From Vicia villosa (Eukaryota; Streptophyta; Magnoliopsida; Fabales; Fabaceae), in contig NW_026705001.1 in NCBI RefSeq assembly GCF_029867415.1, forward strand, positions 23,501 to 87,500: DNA of 64,000 nt, given 5' to 3'. Below the pieces are notes generated by a model. It was not told the origin of the DNA. It ran no database searches and worked only from the letters and a program-made list of their open reading frames with translations. Shown one piece after another: positions 12,500 through 24,039 of this stretch (position 1 is its first letter; the number at the start of each line of letters is the position of its first letter). The position numbers and the translations under genes were made by a program.

Positions 12500-13400
12500 T
12501 AATCTAGATTAGCTGCACTCCCTGAAAACATGCATGAGAGACTCTTCATGGATGTAACATCTCGTACACAGACTAGAATTGGACATTCTCCTGTGCAATC
12601 TCTTTTTGTTCGTCATTAAACACACATGCCTAGCCTCCCGGTAAGAACACCCTGGTTTGTTCTAGTCCTTGCCACTTCGATATAGTATTAAGTAGCTGTT
12701 GTTGTTGATGGACAGCAGCAGTCTGAGTTATTTGATAAGCCAATTTCATACAGAAAACTCCATCACTAGTACATCTCCAAGCCACAGTATTATTTCCCAA
12801 GCTAACATTTGGGGTAAGCAGTCCCCTTATGCTTTGGAAAACATTTTAAATAAGCAGATTTTTGAATTTATCACGGCACCATACATTGTTTTGATCAACA
12901 AAACCATTCATTGTTAAGACATAATCAATCTCCAGAATGATTCCCACATCTTCCTAGAACAAGGGTCCTTGACTAAGGGCCCAAATATCTGCATAGAACA
13001 TGGCTTGACCACCGTCCCCCACCCGTCAAATGATATTCTCAACTGATCTGTCCCAATTCCTGCATATTCAATTCCATAAACTTGAACCTTTTCCTCGCTT
13101 TAAATATTTTAGGTAGCAAACCCCACCCGCAGTATCTAGATCTAACCATTAACACCCAAAGAGCTTTAGCTTTGGAATATAATTGCCATGGAGCTTTCAT
13201 CATGAAGTAAGTGTAAACATTTCTCTAAAGAGGAATTGAAACACTATTTCTCAGACACGGTGGATGCAACATTTTAGAAGAAGATTCCTACTTCACCCGA
13301 TATTATTTTGCCTTTGATCCATAGATGGACTTTCTCCTTTTCAGTGAGAAGTTTACGGAAAAAAATGACAAGTCAATTTTAAAGCAACTATCTCAACTCC
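12500..13400 (-). pseudogene. LINE ORF2 C-terminal fragment
   Basis: On the minus strand this encodes LINE linker and pre-zinc-finger sequence: an APWQLYSKAKALWV-like segment near 13200-13140, a WRVGDG-like segment near 13030, a region near 12910-12840 matching the 232-bp tandem unit found elsewhere, and the AWRCTSDGVF-like zf-RVT approach near 12790-12740. It is interrupted by frameshifts. The 3' end abuts SKIP24 fragment 2. Confidence 0.7.
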
Positions 13401-13850
13401 AAAGGGCAGCATGAAATTGTTGCTCCAAATCTCAACAAGTTGAGAAATGTAAGAAATAAATCTAAAAATGCATAATGTTCCTTCTGTTTCTTAAAGTTGA
13501 GCCAGCTGGCACGGCTGTATCAGTTTCCTACTTGTTAGTTAGTAAGGGTGTATGCTAAACCTTGGTGAGTGCAGGTTGAGAAACTCTATGTAACTCTTGT
13601 ATCAAACTCTGTTACAATCAATCAAAACAGGAGTTTAAAACTAGTCTAGAATGCAATACTGCATCACATTGATCACTTCTTAAAGGAAAGCTTGCAGCTT
13701 ACCGAACCACAATTGAAAGGAATCTACTCTGATCTTGACGACGGACGGCGATTAACCCTCTAACACCAAAAGAGTATGTGCCAAAAAACTAATCTAAAAT
13801 ATAATTATACATCATATTTATCATTTCTAAAATTGTATCATAGAGCTCGG
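13400..13850. other. Spacer shared with 19130-19560
   Basis: No coding sequence recognised. The stretch is about 90 percent similar by eye to 19130-19560 and belongs to the same tandem duplication as its neighbours. Confidence 0.5.
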
Positions 13851-13851
13851 T

Positions 13852-14226
13852 TCAGATCTTCATGGCTGAACCACCAACATCCCCTCCACCCCACCTACAT
13901 CGCTGGTATGGAGCCAATCTCTGCCTAAGATAATAGAGTAGGAAGAATTTATGTCTATCATGAAGAAGGCAGTTTAGATCTGTCACAAAGTCGACAATGA
14001 GCATCCCAAATGTGTTACATCCTACGCATGGGAAGTTAGTCTTCTTCATGTTGGTTGGAACTAGATCTTTAACGTTTCTTCCTAACTTCCTTAATGTTAT
14101 TATAAGTGGGCTCCATCCACAAAGACTCAAACTTTTGACATTGATCAAAACCTTGATGAACAATGGCTTCAGATGCATAACCATCTCCTTAATGGGATTT
14201 TCAAATAACAATCTCTCGTCTCCTTA
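13852..14226 (-). pseudogene. Ty3/gypsy aspartic protease remnant 1
   Basis: The minus-strand frame (119 codons from 14211) reads LFENPIKEMVMHLKPLFIK, then LRKLGRNVKDLVPTNM. This matches the region around the protease of legume Ty3/gypsy polyproteins, which typically has HLKPLYIK, an LVDGGA active site, then FRKLGR and L.PTNM. The active-site piece survives only in another frame (VFVDGA near 14125), so a frameshift lies just before it. No RT or integrase follows. A second copy lies at 19565-19950. Confidence 0.6.
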
Positions 14227-14289
14227 GCTTCAGCTAACCACTAAGTGTTTTCAATGAATACATTTTCACCAGATCATTAAAAGGTGTTA

Positions 14290-15610
14290 AAGTTCTCCTG
14301 ATTTATTTTCACCTCCAACCACCAGAATCGCCATACCTAACTTAGCCGCTGGATTTTCAAAATCCGGCTGATAAGTCCTCCCAAGAGGACCTTCAACTTT
14401 CGAAGAGTCGCTGGATTTTCAAAATCCGGCTGAAAAGTCCTCCAAAGAGGACCTTCAATTTTCGAAGACAGGTCGTAAAATTTAAACTGAACCTCCAAAT
14501 GAACACAACATTCAGATATATCTCCCCTCAATTCCATGAACATTAACAACAACATTCACATATATCTCCCCTCAATTCCATGAACATTGACAACAGAGTC
14601 GCCATACCTAACTTAGCCGCTGGATTTTCAAAATCCGACTGATAAGTCCTCCCAAGAGGACCTTCAACTTTCGAAGAGTCGCTAGATTTTCAAAATCCGG
14701 CTGAAAAGTCCTCCAAAGAGGACCTTCAATTTTCGAAGACAGGTCGTAAAATTTAAACTGAACCTCCAAATGAACACAACATTCACATATATCTCCCCTC
14801 AATTCCATGAACATTAACAACAACATTCACATATATCTCCCCTCAATTCCATGAACATTAACAACAACATTCACATATATCTCCCCTCAATTCCATGAAC
14901 ATTGACAACAACATTCACATATATCTCCCCAATTCCATGAACATTAACAACAACACTGTTGGTGTTTCCCATTTAGAGAGGTAACCTTGTGGAACATGAA
15001 GTTCCTCCCCATTGTAAGAGAATTTCAAATGATGACTTTCATAATCCCATTTTGTTGATATGGTTAATTCAACAATGAAGTTGAGATATTCAAAGAGAAT
15101 TACAAGTGCTCGAATCCATGTAGTCTCTTGGTATACCTTTTGATCTTAGGCCAATGAAACATGCATTGATTTTGGAAATTTTGATAAAGACTAAGGTGAA
15201 AAGTTATTGGACTTCCATGGCTGTAGAAAACTATTCCACCTGCTCCAACAAAGTGCGGGTCTAAGCATGTTGATCCCCGACCATTGCAGTTTGGTTTGGA
15301 AACTGTTATTGAGTTTTCAAATAGAGAAATGAAAACTTGATATTCTTTTTACACAAAATGGTAATACACAGATATTACGTTTATATTTTGAGTTTTACAT
15401 ACGGGAGAAGCACAGTCTAGAGAGCAAACTTTGGCATTTGGGTCAGAGGGTGATTTAACAGGGCACTGAGTAGGGCATTTAATTTTATTCCCAAAGCAGG
15501 GACTTCTCAGAAAATTGCAGCTCAGAGTGTCTGTTACTGCTCCATCAATTGTTTCCATATTCATTGCAAACGAAAGCAACACAATATTAAGCAATTTCTC
15601 CTTGAGACAC
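14290..15610 (-). pseudogene. Root-cap/LEA-like protein pseudogene 1
   Basis: On the minus strand the first exon-like segment (15594-15349) encodes a Cys-rich stretch, LRSPCFGNKIKCPTQCP then KVCSLDCASPVC. A second segment (15315-14990) begins after a CAG acceptor with KPNCNGRGSTCLDPHFVGAG, matching the CxDPRFxGxDG core of plant Root_cap-domain proteins (secreted, LEA-like). It continues through two frameshifts to FSYNGEELHVPQGYLS. The C-terminal part [29 protein letters not shown] occurs twice (14337-14555 and 14608-14826). Frameshifts and internal duplications rule out a working protein. The family name is from memory of such proteins. Confidence 0.75.
14502..14950 (+). repeat. 44-bp minisatellite inside the root-cap pseudogene
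   Basis: A 44-bp unit (CAACATTCACATATATCTCC followed by a CTCAATTCCATGAACATT part) occurs six times in two clusters: about 14502-14590 and 14773-14950. The clusters are separated by the duplicated C-terminal coding segment. Because 44 is not a multiple of three, each added unit changes the reading frame. Copy 2 of the pseudogene has only two units (20229-20320), so expansion happened mostly after the two pseudogenes diverged. Confidence 0.85.
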
Positions 15611-15614
15611 CCAT

Positions 15615-16040
15615 CACTACTAGCTTCATCTAATAATAAACAAAGGAAATAAACTCACCTCCCCACAGCTTATAAGGATTTGAGAGGGTGACCAAGTTAC
15701 AACTCAGCCATAACTTTAAATTGTTTAAAAATAAGGAAGGCATCAGATTTATAGCTTTTAACAAATGTATTTGTGTAACCCTAACCAAGAAAGGAGACAA
15801 TGAGAGGTGGCCCCCAAAGATCACTAAAAAAAGTTCAGGTGGCTCAGAGCATGTGGTGTGTGACGAGGCTCAGCGAAGTCTGTGAGCTTTGCGCATACAA
15901 CAGGAACAATAAAGATAAAAAGATCCTTATCTTTATTCATAAGGGAAATATTACAATGGTTCAATACAAGTTTCAAATTATGATTATTTGGATGATATAA
16001 TCTCAAGTGCCCCAAATATTGTGAAGTAGGAGTTAGAACC
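15615..16040. other. Upstream flank of root-cap pseudogene 1
   Basis: No coding sequence recognised. About 15630-15890 is repeated, with small insertions, at 21040-21310 upstream of the second root-cap pseudogene. The duplicated unit therefore included 5' flank as well as coding sequence. Confidence 0.5.
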
Positions 16041-16049
16041 AAAATATGT

Positions 16050-16850
16050 TATAGGCAAACCTAATACATTCCCTATGAAGATCTCCTCGGGACCTTAAAA
16101 AAAGAGCTCGTGAATGTTCCTTGCACCTCTAGTCACATTAAAGGAAGCACCAGAGTCTAGGAACTATGCAATACCATTTGTAGAATTGGCATTGGTAACC
16201 ACTGCACTAGGCTGAGCAAATTGAATAGAAAGAAGACATGGTTGCATCTAAGGACATGCCCATGTGTTGGAGTGACCATAACTAAAGGGATAACCCACTA
16301 GCATTTGGACCATAGTTGGGAGTTCATGCGAGAATGGACTGTAAAAGTTAGTGTAATTTGCAGAAAACTACTGCTAATTCAAAGGAATTGTGGCCCAGAA
16401 AATCTGAATAAAATAATTCCAGCAAGAAAAGGCTAGATGACCAAATTTAAAACAATTCCAGCAAGAAAAGGATACATGACCAAATTTAAAACAAATCTTA
16501 CATTGGATATGAGAGAAACAATTTCCCTTATCATGAGGCGTGACCTCTTCCATTTCTTCCTCCATAGCCACAATTAGAGCCAATTTAAGACGTATCGGGA
16601 CTAGTGGATGGTGGTGCAGAGGATTGAGGTGCAAGTTGAGCGCTATTAGGTTGGGAAAGAGATGCATGAGTAAGGTTAAGAGATGCAACCTCTTCAACAA
16701 TTTTCTTCTTGAACTTGTCAAGACAAATTTCATGAGCAAGTAAAAATGCCACAACAACATCAATATCCATAGTTTCAAACTTACTTTCCACGACAGAAGT
16801 AACCAGATTGAACTTTTGAGGCAAACCTTCTAATATCACATCAAGATGTT
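16050..16850 (-). pseudogene. Ty1/copia gag-protease remnant
   Basis: On the minus strand the gag part (16839-16585) reads LEGLPQKFN, SKFETMDID and LLAHEICLDKFKKK, typical of copia gag. It is followed in another frame by a zinc knuckle (CKICFKFGHVSFSC and a duplicated CFKFGHLAFSC, 16510-16400). Downstream, near 16165, FLDSGASFNVT carries the DSGAS active site of the copia protease and continues EEIFIGNVLGLPI. Several stops and frameshifts are present, and integrase, RT and LTRs are absent. Confidence 0.75.
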
Positions 16851-16869
16851 AATTAATAGGTTCAGGATC

Positions 16870-17510
16870 TCCAATTGATACTCTAGGGTATAAATGAGTA
16901 GACCAATAGTATTCAGAATTCTGGATAGGTGGCTACTATTGATGGAACCAGAAAAAACAAAGGACTTTGCCAGACTTATGTTCTGACCAGAGACTACTAA
17001 ATAGTCTTTGAAAATCTTTTTAAAAGCCCAGATGTTGGATAGCTTCCCCGTGTAGAAGACAAAAATATCGTCAGCATACATAACACCGAACGAAACATAA
17101 TTTCTCTTGGAGGACTTGATGAGATCAAGGTTCCCATCTTTCACAAGCTTGCTTATTAATGTACTTTGGAACTTTTGAGTAAGGCAAAACAGTAGAGAGG
17201 ACAAGGGGTCACCCTGTCTGACCACTCTAGAGCACTTGAAGTATCCATGTTACAGAAGGTGCTACTAAAACCAAATTTGTGAAGAACTTTTTAATTGACC
17301 ACTCTAGAGAACTTTTTAACTGATAGTATCAAATGCCTTTGCAATGTTCACTTTGAGAGCCAAGTTACCATACCTGTTATTTTTATTCATCACATTTATG
17401 GCCTCTGAAGCAAGACAAATGCAGTCTAATATTCCTACCATTAATAAAAGTATAAAACCTTTGTGTTCTTTAGACACCAAAATAGGCTTTAAAGTTTCAT
17501 CCATCAATTA
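16870..17510 (-). pseudogene. L1-type LINE reverse transcriptase fragment 3
   Basis: The minus-strand stretches 17507-17316 and 17225-16836 encode parts of the same RT palm as the other LINE copies: KVNIAKAFDTIS, then VRQGDPLSSLLF, then MYADDIFVFYTGKLSNI with the catalytic YADD intact. About 40 codons between motifs A and B are lost by a deletion with frameshift. The left end runs into the copia gag remnant. Confidence 0.8.
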
Positions 17511-17879
17511 ACTTTCAAATCTAAATTTCATTAAGCCCATCATATTTGTCCCCTTAATCCTAAGAGCCTAAGGTAGAATAAACATTGAACATCTTTTAAT
17601 CTATTTTTTCACTAATAGATGCAATGCCAACAGCCACTAAAAATTCACGTGTGAATTTTAAAATTTAAATTCAGAATGATATATTTAACCCAACAATATC
17701 AGTATTTTCCAAAAGCAGCTATGCAACCATCAAAACATAACATTAACCGAAGATATAGAAGGTATTATTTTCAAAGGAAAAGTGAAAAACAACAAGTTAT
17801 GAGTCATAAGCCAAAAGTTGTGATAACAATAGTGATGCTAGTCGAAAAATAATTTTGACTTTATGGACAAAATTGAGAA

Positions 17880-18480
17880 TTTAACATCAGACTCACAAGC
17901 ATTGCAGCTTTTTAACTTTTTAAGCTTGGAGTTATGTTTATTCTCCCTTTCTTTCACAGGCTTATGCTCCCGAAAAGGATGATACTTCACAGATACTAGC
18001 TCTTCCTTTGCAGTATTAAGCCTATGTTTTTCATCTCTTTGATTACAATTTTGTAAGTAAACACTAAAAACGTACACAAGACTTCTCCAACCAGAAAATA
18101 TGTAATTGCTAACATCGACACTTATATGGACCTTCTCCAACCCCAAAATCTGTTGCTTATAAAGCCTGAATTTCATTCAAAGCTGCAGAGGCTTCTCTAC
18201 AAAAAGAAAATTAACAAAACACTCATTAATGTCAATAAATTCAAAATTCCTATAACATCGAACACTTACATGGGACTTCTCAAACCCCCAAAATCTGCTG
18301 CTTACAATTTACAAAGCCTGAATTCCATCTTAAGTTCATAGATATCAACCATTCAAAGCTGCAGAGGCTTCTCTATAAAACAAAATCAACAAAACACTCA
18401 CTGATGCCAATAAATGCAAAAGGCCTATAACAAAAACAGAAGGAAGCAAGTTAATGGTTCTAATAAAACATGCAACAACT
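17880..18480 (-). pseudogene. SKIP24 gene fragment 3
   Basis: The minus strand keeps much of SKIP24 exon 4 (EKHRLNTAKEELVSVKYHPF, then KLKKLKSCNACESD), intron 3, and a doubled exon-3 part ending in REASAALN near 18345-18380, where the intact gene has REASVALN. The layout matches fragment 2 about 6.0 kb to the left. A 32-bp segment near 18500-18540 (with CCTTTTTTTGGTGAAATAAA) also recurs at 5785-5820 and 24055-24095. Confidence 0.85.
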
Positions 18481-18539
18481 ACCAAAATACGCCAGTACCT
18501 TTTTTTGGTGAAATAAAAGGAGCAAAAGTTCAACTGCTC

Positions 18540-19130
18540 CATTATGTTTTAGAAAACATTTTCTAGCAGATTTTTGAATTTATTGTGGCACCAAACATGA
18601 TTTTGATCAACAAAACCTTTCATTGTTAAGGCATATTCAATCTCCAGAATGATTCCCACATCTTCCTAGAACAAGGGTCCATGACTAAGGGCCCAAATAT
18701 CTGCCAAGAACATGGCTTGACCACTGCCCCCCACCCGTCAAATGATATTCTCTACTGATCTGTCCCAATTCCTGCATATTCAGTTCCATAAACTTGAACC
18801 TTTTCCTCTCTTTATTTATCTTAGGTAGCAAACCCCATCCGCAGTATCAAGATCTAACCATTGACACCCAAAAAACTTTAGCTTTGGAATATAATTGCCA
18901 TGGAGCTTTCATCATGAAGTAAGTGTAAACATTTCTTTGAAGAGGAATTGAAACACTATTTCTCAGACACGGTGGATGCAACACTTTAGAAGAAGATTCT
19001 ACTTCACCAGATATTATTTTGGCTTTGATCATAGATGGACTTTCTCCTTTTCAGCGAGAAGTTTACGGGAAAAAACGACAAGTCAATTTTAAAGCGACTA
19101 TCTCAACTCCAAAGGGCAGCATGAAAATGT
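18540..19130 (-). pseudogene. LINE ORF2 C-terminal fragment
   Basis: Duplicate of the fragment at 12840-13400. The minus strand encodes VLHPPCLRNSVSIPLQRNVY, then MKAPWQLYSKAKVFW (18990-18870), the LINE linker just after the RT thumb. Compared with its partner it lacks the 340 bp nearest SKIP24 that carry the zf-RVT approach. Confidence 0.7.
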
Positions 19131-19560
19131 TGCTCTCAATCTCAACAAGTTGAGAAATGTAAGAATTAAATCTAAAAATGCATAATTTTCCTTCTGTATC
19201 TTAAAGTTGAGCCAGCTGGGACGGCTGTATCAGTTTCCTAGTTGTTAGATAGTAAGGGTGTATGTTAAGCTTTGGTGAGTGTGGGTTGAGAAACTCTATA
19301 TAACTCTTGTATCAAATTCTGTTACAATCAATCAAAACAGGAGTTCAAAACTAGTCTAGAATGCAATACTGCATCACATTTATCATTTTTGAAAGGAAAG
19401 CTTACAGCTTACCAAACCACAATTAAAAGGAATATACTCTGATTTTGACGACGGACAGCGATTAACCCTCTAACACCAAAACAGTATGTGCCAAAAAACT
19501 AATCTAAAATGTAATTATACACCACATTTATCATTTCTAAAATTGTATCATAGAGCTCGG
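19130..19560. other. Spacer shared with 13400-13850
   Basis: No gene seen. It is the second copy of the spacer between LINE C-terminal and gypsy protease debris, with scattered substitutions only. Confidence 0.5.
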
Positions 19561-19564
19561 TTCA

Positions 19565-19950
19565 GATCTTCATGGCTGAACCACCAACATCCCATCCACC
19601 CCAACTACATCGCTGGTATGGAGCCAATCTCTGCCTAAGATAATAGAGTAGGAAGAATTTATGTCTATCATGAAGAAGGCAGACCTTACCTCCTTTCAAT
19701 CTGTCACAAAGTCAACAATGAGCACCCCAAATGTGTTACATCCTACGCATGTGAAATTAGTCTTCATGTAGGTTGGAACTAAATCTCCCATGTTTCTTCC
19801 TAACTTCCTTAATGTTATAAGTGGGCTCCATCCACGAAGACTCAGAAAAACTTTTGACATTGATCAAAACCTTGATGAACAATGGCTTCAGATGCGTAAC
19901 CATCTCCTTAATGGGATTTTCAAATAACAATCTCTCGTCTCCTTAGCTTC
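19565..19950 (-). pseudogene. Ty3/gypsy aspartic protease remnant 2
   Basis: Second copy of the protease remnant at 13852-14226, about 5.7 kb to the right. It has additional small indels, including an insertion near 19690 (ACCTTACCTCCTTTCAATC), and no long open frame. Confidence 0.55.
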
Positions 19951-20039
19951 AGCTAAGGCAGCCCACTAAGTGTTTTCAATGAATAAATTTCACCAGATCA
20001 ATAAAATCAAGGTGTTAAAGTTCTCCTGTTCTATTTTCA

Positions 20040-20965
20040 CCTCCACCCACCGGAATCGTCACACCTACCTTAGCCGCTGGATTTTCAAAATCCGGCTGAT
20101 AAGTCCTCTCAAGAGGACCTTCAACTTTCGAAGACAGTAAAATTTAAACTGAACCTCCAAATTAGCAAAACAATCATTATCAGGAATTTGATAGTTATGA
20201 ATTCTACTACCTTCCTTAGTTACAGGCACAACATTCACATATATCACCCCTCAATTCCATGAACATTAACAACACAACAACATTCACATATATCTTCCCA
20301 ATTCCATGAACATTAACAACAGCACTGTTGGTGTTTGATGTTCTCTCCACACTAATTTTCTTTTCTTGAATTTCCCTTATAGAGAGGTAACCTTGTGGAA
20401 CATGAAGTTCCTCCCCTTTGTAAGAGATTTCAAATGATCACTTTCATTATCCCATTTTGTTGGTATGGTTGATTCAATTATGAAGTTGAGAGATTCAAAG
20501 AAAATTACAAGTGCTCGAATCCATGTACTCTCTTGGTATACCTTTTGGTCTTAGGCCAATGAAACGGGCATTGATTCTGGAAATTTTGATCAGAGACTAA
20601 AGTTAGATGTTTATTGGACTTCCATGGAAGTAGACAACTATTCCATCTGCTCCAACAAAGTGCGGGTCTAAGCATGCTGATCCACGACCATTGCAGTTTG
20701 GTTTGCAAACTGTTATTGAATTTTCAAATAGAGAAATGAAAACTTGATATTCTTTTTACACAAAATAGTAATATATGAAGATAGAATAAAGAATTTACGT
20801 TTACATTTTGAGTTTTGCATTTGGTTCAGAGGGTGATTTAAGAGGGCACTGAGTAGGGCATTTAATTTTATTCCCAAAGCATGGACTGCTCAGAAAGTTA
20901 CAGCTCAGAGTGTCTGTTACTGCTCCATCAATTGTTTCCATATTCATTGCAAACGAAAGCAACAC
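20040..20965 (-). pseudogene. Root-cap/LEA-like protein pseudogene 2
   Basis: Second copy of the root-cap-like gene. On the minus strand it keeps a CAG acceptor followed by CKPNCNGRGSACLDPHFVGA (20715-20650), and nearer the 3' end [20 protein letters not shown] then [14 protein letters not shown] (20240-20125), which copy 1 has lost. The first exon (20965-20820) has a deletion removing part of the Cys-rich segment. Several frameshifts are present. Together the two copies cover most of a Root_cap-type protein, but neither is intact. Confidence 0.75.
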
Positions 20966-20969
20966 AAAA

Positions 20970-21340
20970 TATTAAGCAATTTCTTCTTGAGACACCCATC
21001 ACTACTAGCTTCATCTAATAATAAACAAATAAACCCACCTCCCCATTCAGCGGCCTATAAGGATTTGATAGGGTGACCAAGTTACAACTCAGCTATAACT
21101 TTAAATTGTTTAAAAGTAAGGAAGGCGTCGATTTAGCTTTTAACAAATGTATTTGTGTGAACAATACATTGAATAGGCACCAACACAGGTTATGTAGTAA
21201 TGGTAACCAAGTGAGGAGACAATGAGAGGTGGCCCCCAAAAATCACTAAAAAAAGTTCAGGTGGCTCAGAGTATGTGGTGTCTGACGAGGGTCAGTGAAA
21301 TCTGTGAGCTTTGCTAATACAATACTTTGTCTAAAATCTC
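20970..21340. other. Upstream flank of root-cap pseudogene 2
   Basis: Noncoding; corresponds to 15600-15890. A short extra segment (ACAATACATTGAATAGGCACC, about 21160-21200) is absent from copy 1. Confidence 0.45.
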
Positions 21341-21344
21341 ACCA

Positions 21345-21850
21345 AACATGCTACTTCAGCCCTTTGTACACCGTCTTAGATTTTGATAAAGCCAGTTGAA
21401 CCAATTTTGTTAGAAAAAGAAATAGACCCTCTCACAAACTTGCATTTTTTTTGCTAAACTCCACTAGAGAAGCTGCACTCCCTGTAAACATGCATGAGAG
21501 ACTCTTCATGGATGTAACATCTCGTTCACAGACTACAATAGGACATTCTCCTGCACATTCTCTCTTTGTTCATCATTAAACATGCATGGCTAGCCAATCG
21601 TAAGAACACTCTGGTTCGTTATGGTCCTTGCCACTTCCATATGGTATTAAACAGCTGTTATTGATGGACAGCAGCACCAGTCTGAGTTGTTCGATAAGCC
21701 AATTTCATACTGAAAATTCCATCACTAATGCATCCCCAAGCCACAGTATTATTTCCCAAGCTAACATTTGAGGGAAGCATCTCTGTTATGTTTTGAAAAA
21801 CATTTTCTAACAGATTTTTTAATCTATCGCGGCACCAGACATGGTTTTGA
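21345..21850 (-). pseudogene. LINE zf-RVT fragment
   Basis: The minus strand encodes AWGCISDGIFSMKLAYRTTQ (21745-21685), the approach to the zinc finger of an L1-type ORF2. The zinc-finger region itself (HEESLMH and CLQG-like pieces) follows near 21540-21480, frameshifted. A near-identical segment lies at 30290-30800. Its upstream end passes directly into the 232-bp tandem array. Confidence 0.7.
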
Positions 21851-22640
21851 TCAACAAAACCATTCATTGTTAGGTATAATCAATTATCAAAATGATTCCC
21901 ACAGCTTCTTAAAACAAGGGTCCATAACTAAGAATCCAAATATTTGCCCAGAACATGGCTTGACCACCGTCCCCCATCCGCCAAATGATAATCTAACATT
22001 TGAGGGAAGCAGCTCCGTTATGTTTTGGAAAACATTTTCTAACAGATTTTTTAATTTATCGCGGCTCCAGACATGGTTTTGATCAACAAAACCATTCATT
22101 GTTAGGTATAATCAATTATCAGAATGATTCCCACAGCTTCTTAGAACAAGGGTCCATAACTAAGAGTCCAAATATTTGCCCAGAACATGGCTTGACCACC
22201 GTCCCCCATCCGCCAAATGATAATCTAACATTAGAGGGAAGCAGCTCCGTTATGTTTTGGAAAACATTTTCTAGCAGATTTTTGAATTTATCGCGGCACC
22301 TGACATGGTTTTGATCAACAAAACCATTCATTGTTAGGTATAATCAATTACCAGAATGATTCACACAGCTTCCTAGAACAAGGGTCCATGACTAAGAGCC
22401 TAAATCTCTGCCCAGAACATGGCTTGACCACCGTCCCCACCCGCCAAATGATAATCTAACATTTGAGGGAAGCATCTCTGTTATGTTTTGGAAAATATTT
22501 TCTAGCAGATTTTTGAATTTATCGCGGCACCAGACATGGTTTTGATCAACAAAACCATTCATTTTTAGGTATAATCAATTACCAGAATGATTCACACAGC
22601 TTCCTAGAACAAGGGTCCATGACTAAGAGCCCAAATGTTG
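21770..22640 (-). repeat. 232-bp LINE-derived tandem array 1 (four units)
   Basis: A unit of about 232 bp is repeated head to tail. The string GATCAACAAAACC begins at 21849, 22081, 22313 and 22544 (spacings 232, 232, 231). On the minus strand each unit encodes NGFVDQNHVWCRDKFKNLLE and QNITELLPSN and, in another frame, WRVGDGGQAMFWADIWA, the linker before the zf-RVT of the neighbouring LINE. Because 232 is not a multiple of three, the frame shifts at every unit. The short overlapping reading frames seen here on both strands are by-products. Confidence 0.9.
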
Positions 22641-24020
22641 CATACATGTGCAAGTTAGTGTGAATTGTTCCTAATTAATTCGAATCTTGAGCACAGTACA
22701 CATGTTAGATCTAACTGTATCTAAATGTTACAAACATTCCCATAACTCACTGTAATTCTGTGAACAGGTTAGATCTATCAGAAATACTGCTACCAATGCA
22801 ACTAATAATCAGTTGTTACTGATATATATATTATAACAGTAATGCTAATAAAAACTGAAAAGATACAATTGCAAGCCTTCAGAAGCAAATAGATTAGATT
22901 GGCCTTGACGATACGGATATTATTTAAGATTAGCCAAATGATTTATGTAAATTTCAAGTGTCTTCTAATGTCTTTTACTTTCGTATAGCTTATAAGTCGA
23001 AAAAGCACAATGAGCTATGATCTATCTGTATATGGAAATAGAGTCTATTAAAAGGTTGATATAAAGAAAGTATGCATCCTAAAAACATTGTTTTCATAAT
23101 AGAGTAGTGCTTTATATATGCTTTTGCATTCTGTTACTATTCTAGTGTATTTCTGTTATGCTTAGGTTGCTGAGCTGTTAGGTTGTTATAACAGAATCAG
23201 CTACTTAGTTAGGCTTGCTTCACTATATATAGTGAGCCCCTTGTATCATTGAGATTCATTCAATACAATGAGAGTTTCTTTCCCTATTCCAATTCCCTCT
23301 CTTTTACCAAACTCTATCATTTCACAATCAAACATACAATGAAAGACAATGAAGAAGATATAGGAATGCGTTTGAGCTCAAGCTATAAATTTCTATTCAT
23401 CCGGAATACAATCTGCCACAGTTAAATGCCTATAACACAGCACTTTACATATACACGAGAGATAACAGCGACTATAAGAAAGAAATGAAAAATTACATAC
23501 ATCTTATAAGGCTTCAAATTTTGAGATGCTCTGCAATTTCCAAGCATTGTTCTTCAAGTATTCCCTATGAAATTTAAACAATCGGGGAACAACCTGATTT
23601 ATCCTTTCATTCCACCCTACTCACATCTTTCAGCATCAAATCCTCGGGCCTTCTATCTGCTTCTAATTCAACAACAAGAAGTTGTTCAATTGTTCAAAAG
23701 CCTAGCTTTGGGAATATCAAGCAGTTGCACAAAATTCTAAATCAATTGCTCCAGCAAACAAACATTCAATTGCAGATGTATGAAAATGATACCAAAACAA
23801 ATCATTCCTCACTGAGAAGCAAACATGTATGTTTACATATTAATTCCAACAATCACTGCCTGCCATGATCGGAACATATTTCTATATAAAGTATTAACCG
23901 ATTCACTAGCAATAGAACACAATTACCAGTTTGTTTCAAAAGTTATAATCACCGAAATACCCATCATCATCTAAAGAACAACCAGAATCAGCGACTGTAA
24001 AGAAAAAACTAAACCGAGCC
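22638..24020. repeat. H2B-downstream duplicated block, copy 2
   Basis: Second copy of the block, most similar to copy 5 next to H2B; both have TGTATCTAAATGTTACAAAC-type changes and a GGAATGCGTTTGAGCTC stretch. It starts directly at the right end of tandem array 1, exactly as copy 5 starts at the right end of array 2. Array and block were therefore duplicated together. A 223-bp solo LTR interrupts it at 23097. Confidence 0.8.
23097..23319. mobile_element. Solo LTR-like insertion with 5-bp target duplication
   Basis: The 223-bp insert is flanked by TTTCA on both sides (23092-23096 and 23320-23324). The other four copies of the surrounding block have the uninterrupted site GTTTTCACAATC. Its ends are short inverted repeats, TAATAGAGT and ACTCTATCA, so the usual TG...CA termini are present apart from TG having become TA. 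Inside is a TATA-like CTATATATAG (about 23224) followed by a CT-rich leader. A 5-bp target duplication and this structure fit an LTR left by recombination. Strand and superfamily are not determined. Confidence 0.8.
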
Positions 24021-24039
24021 AAGAACCAAGCATGCAACA

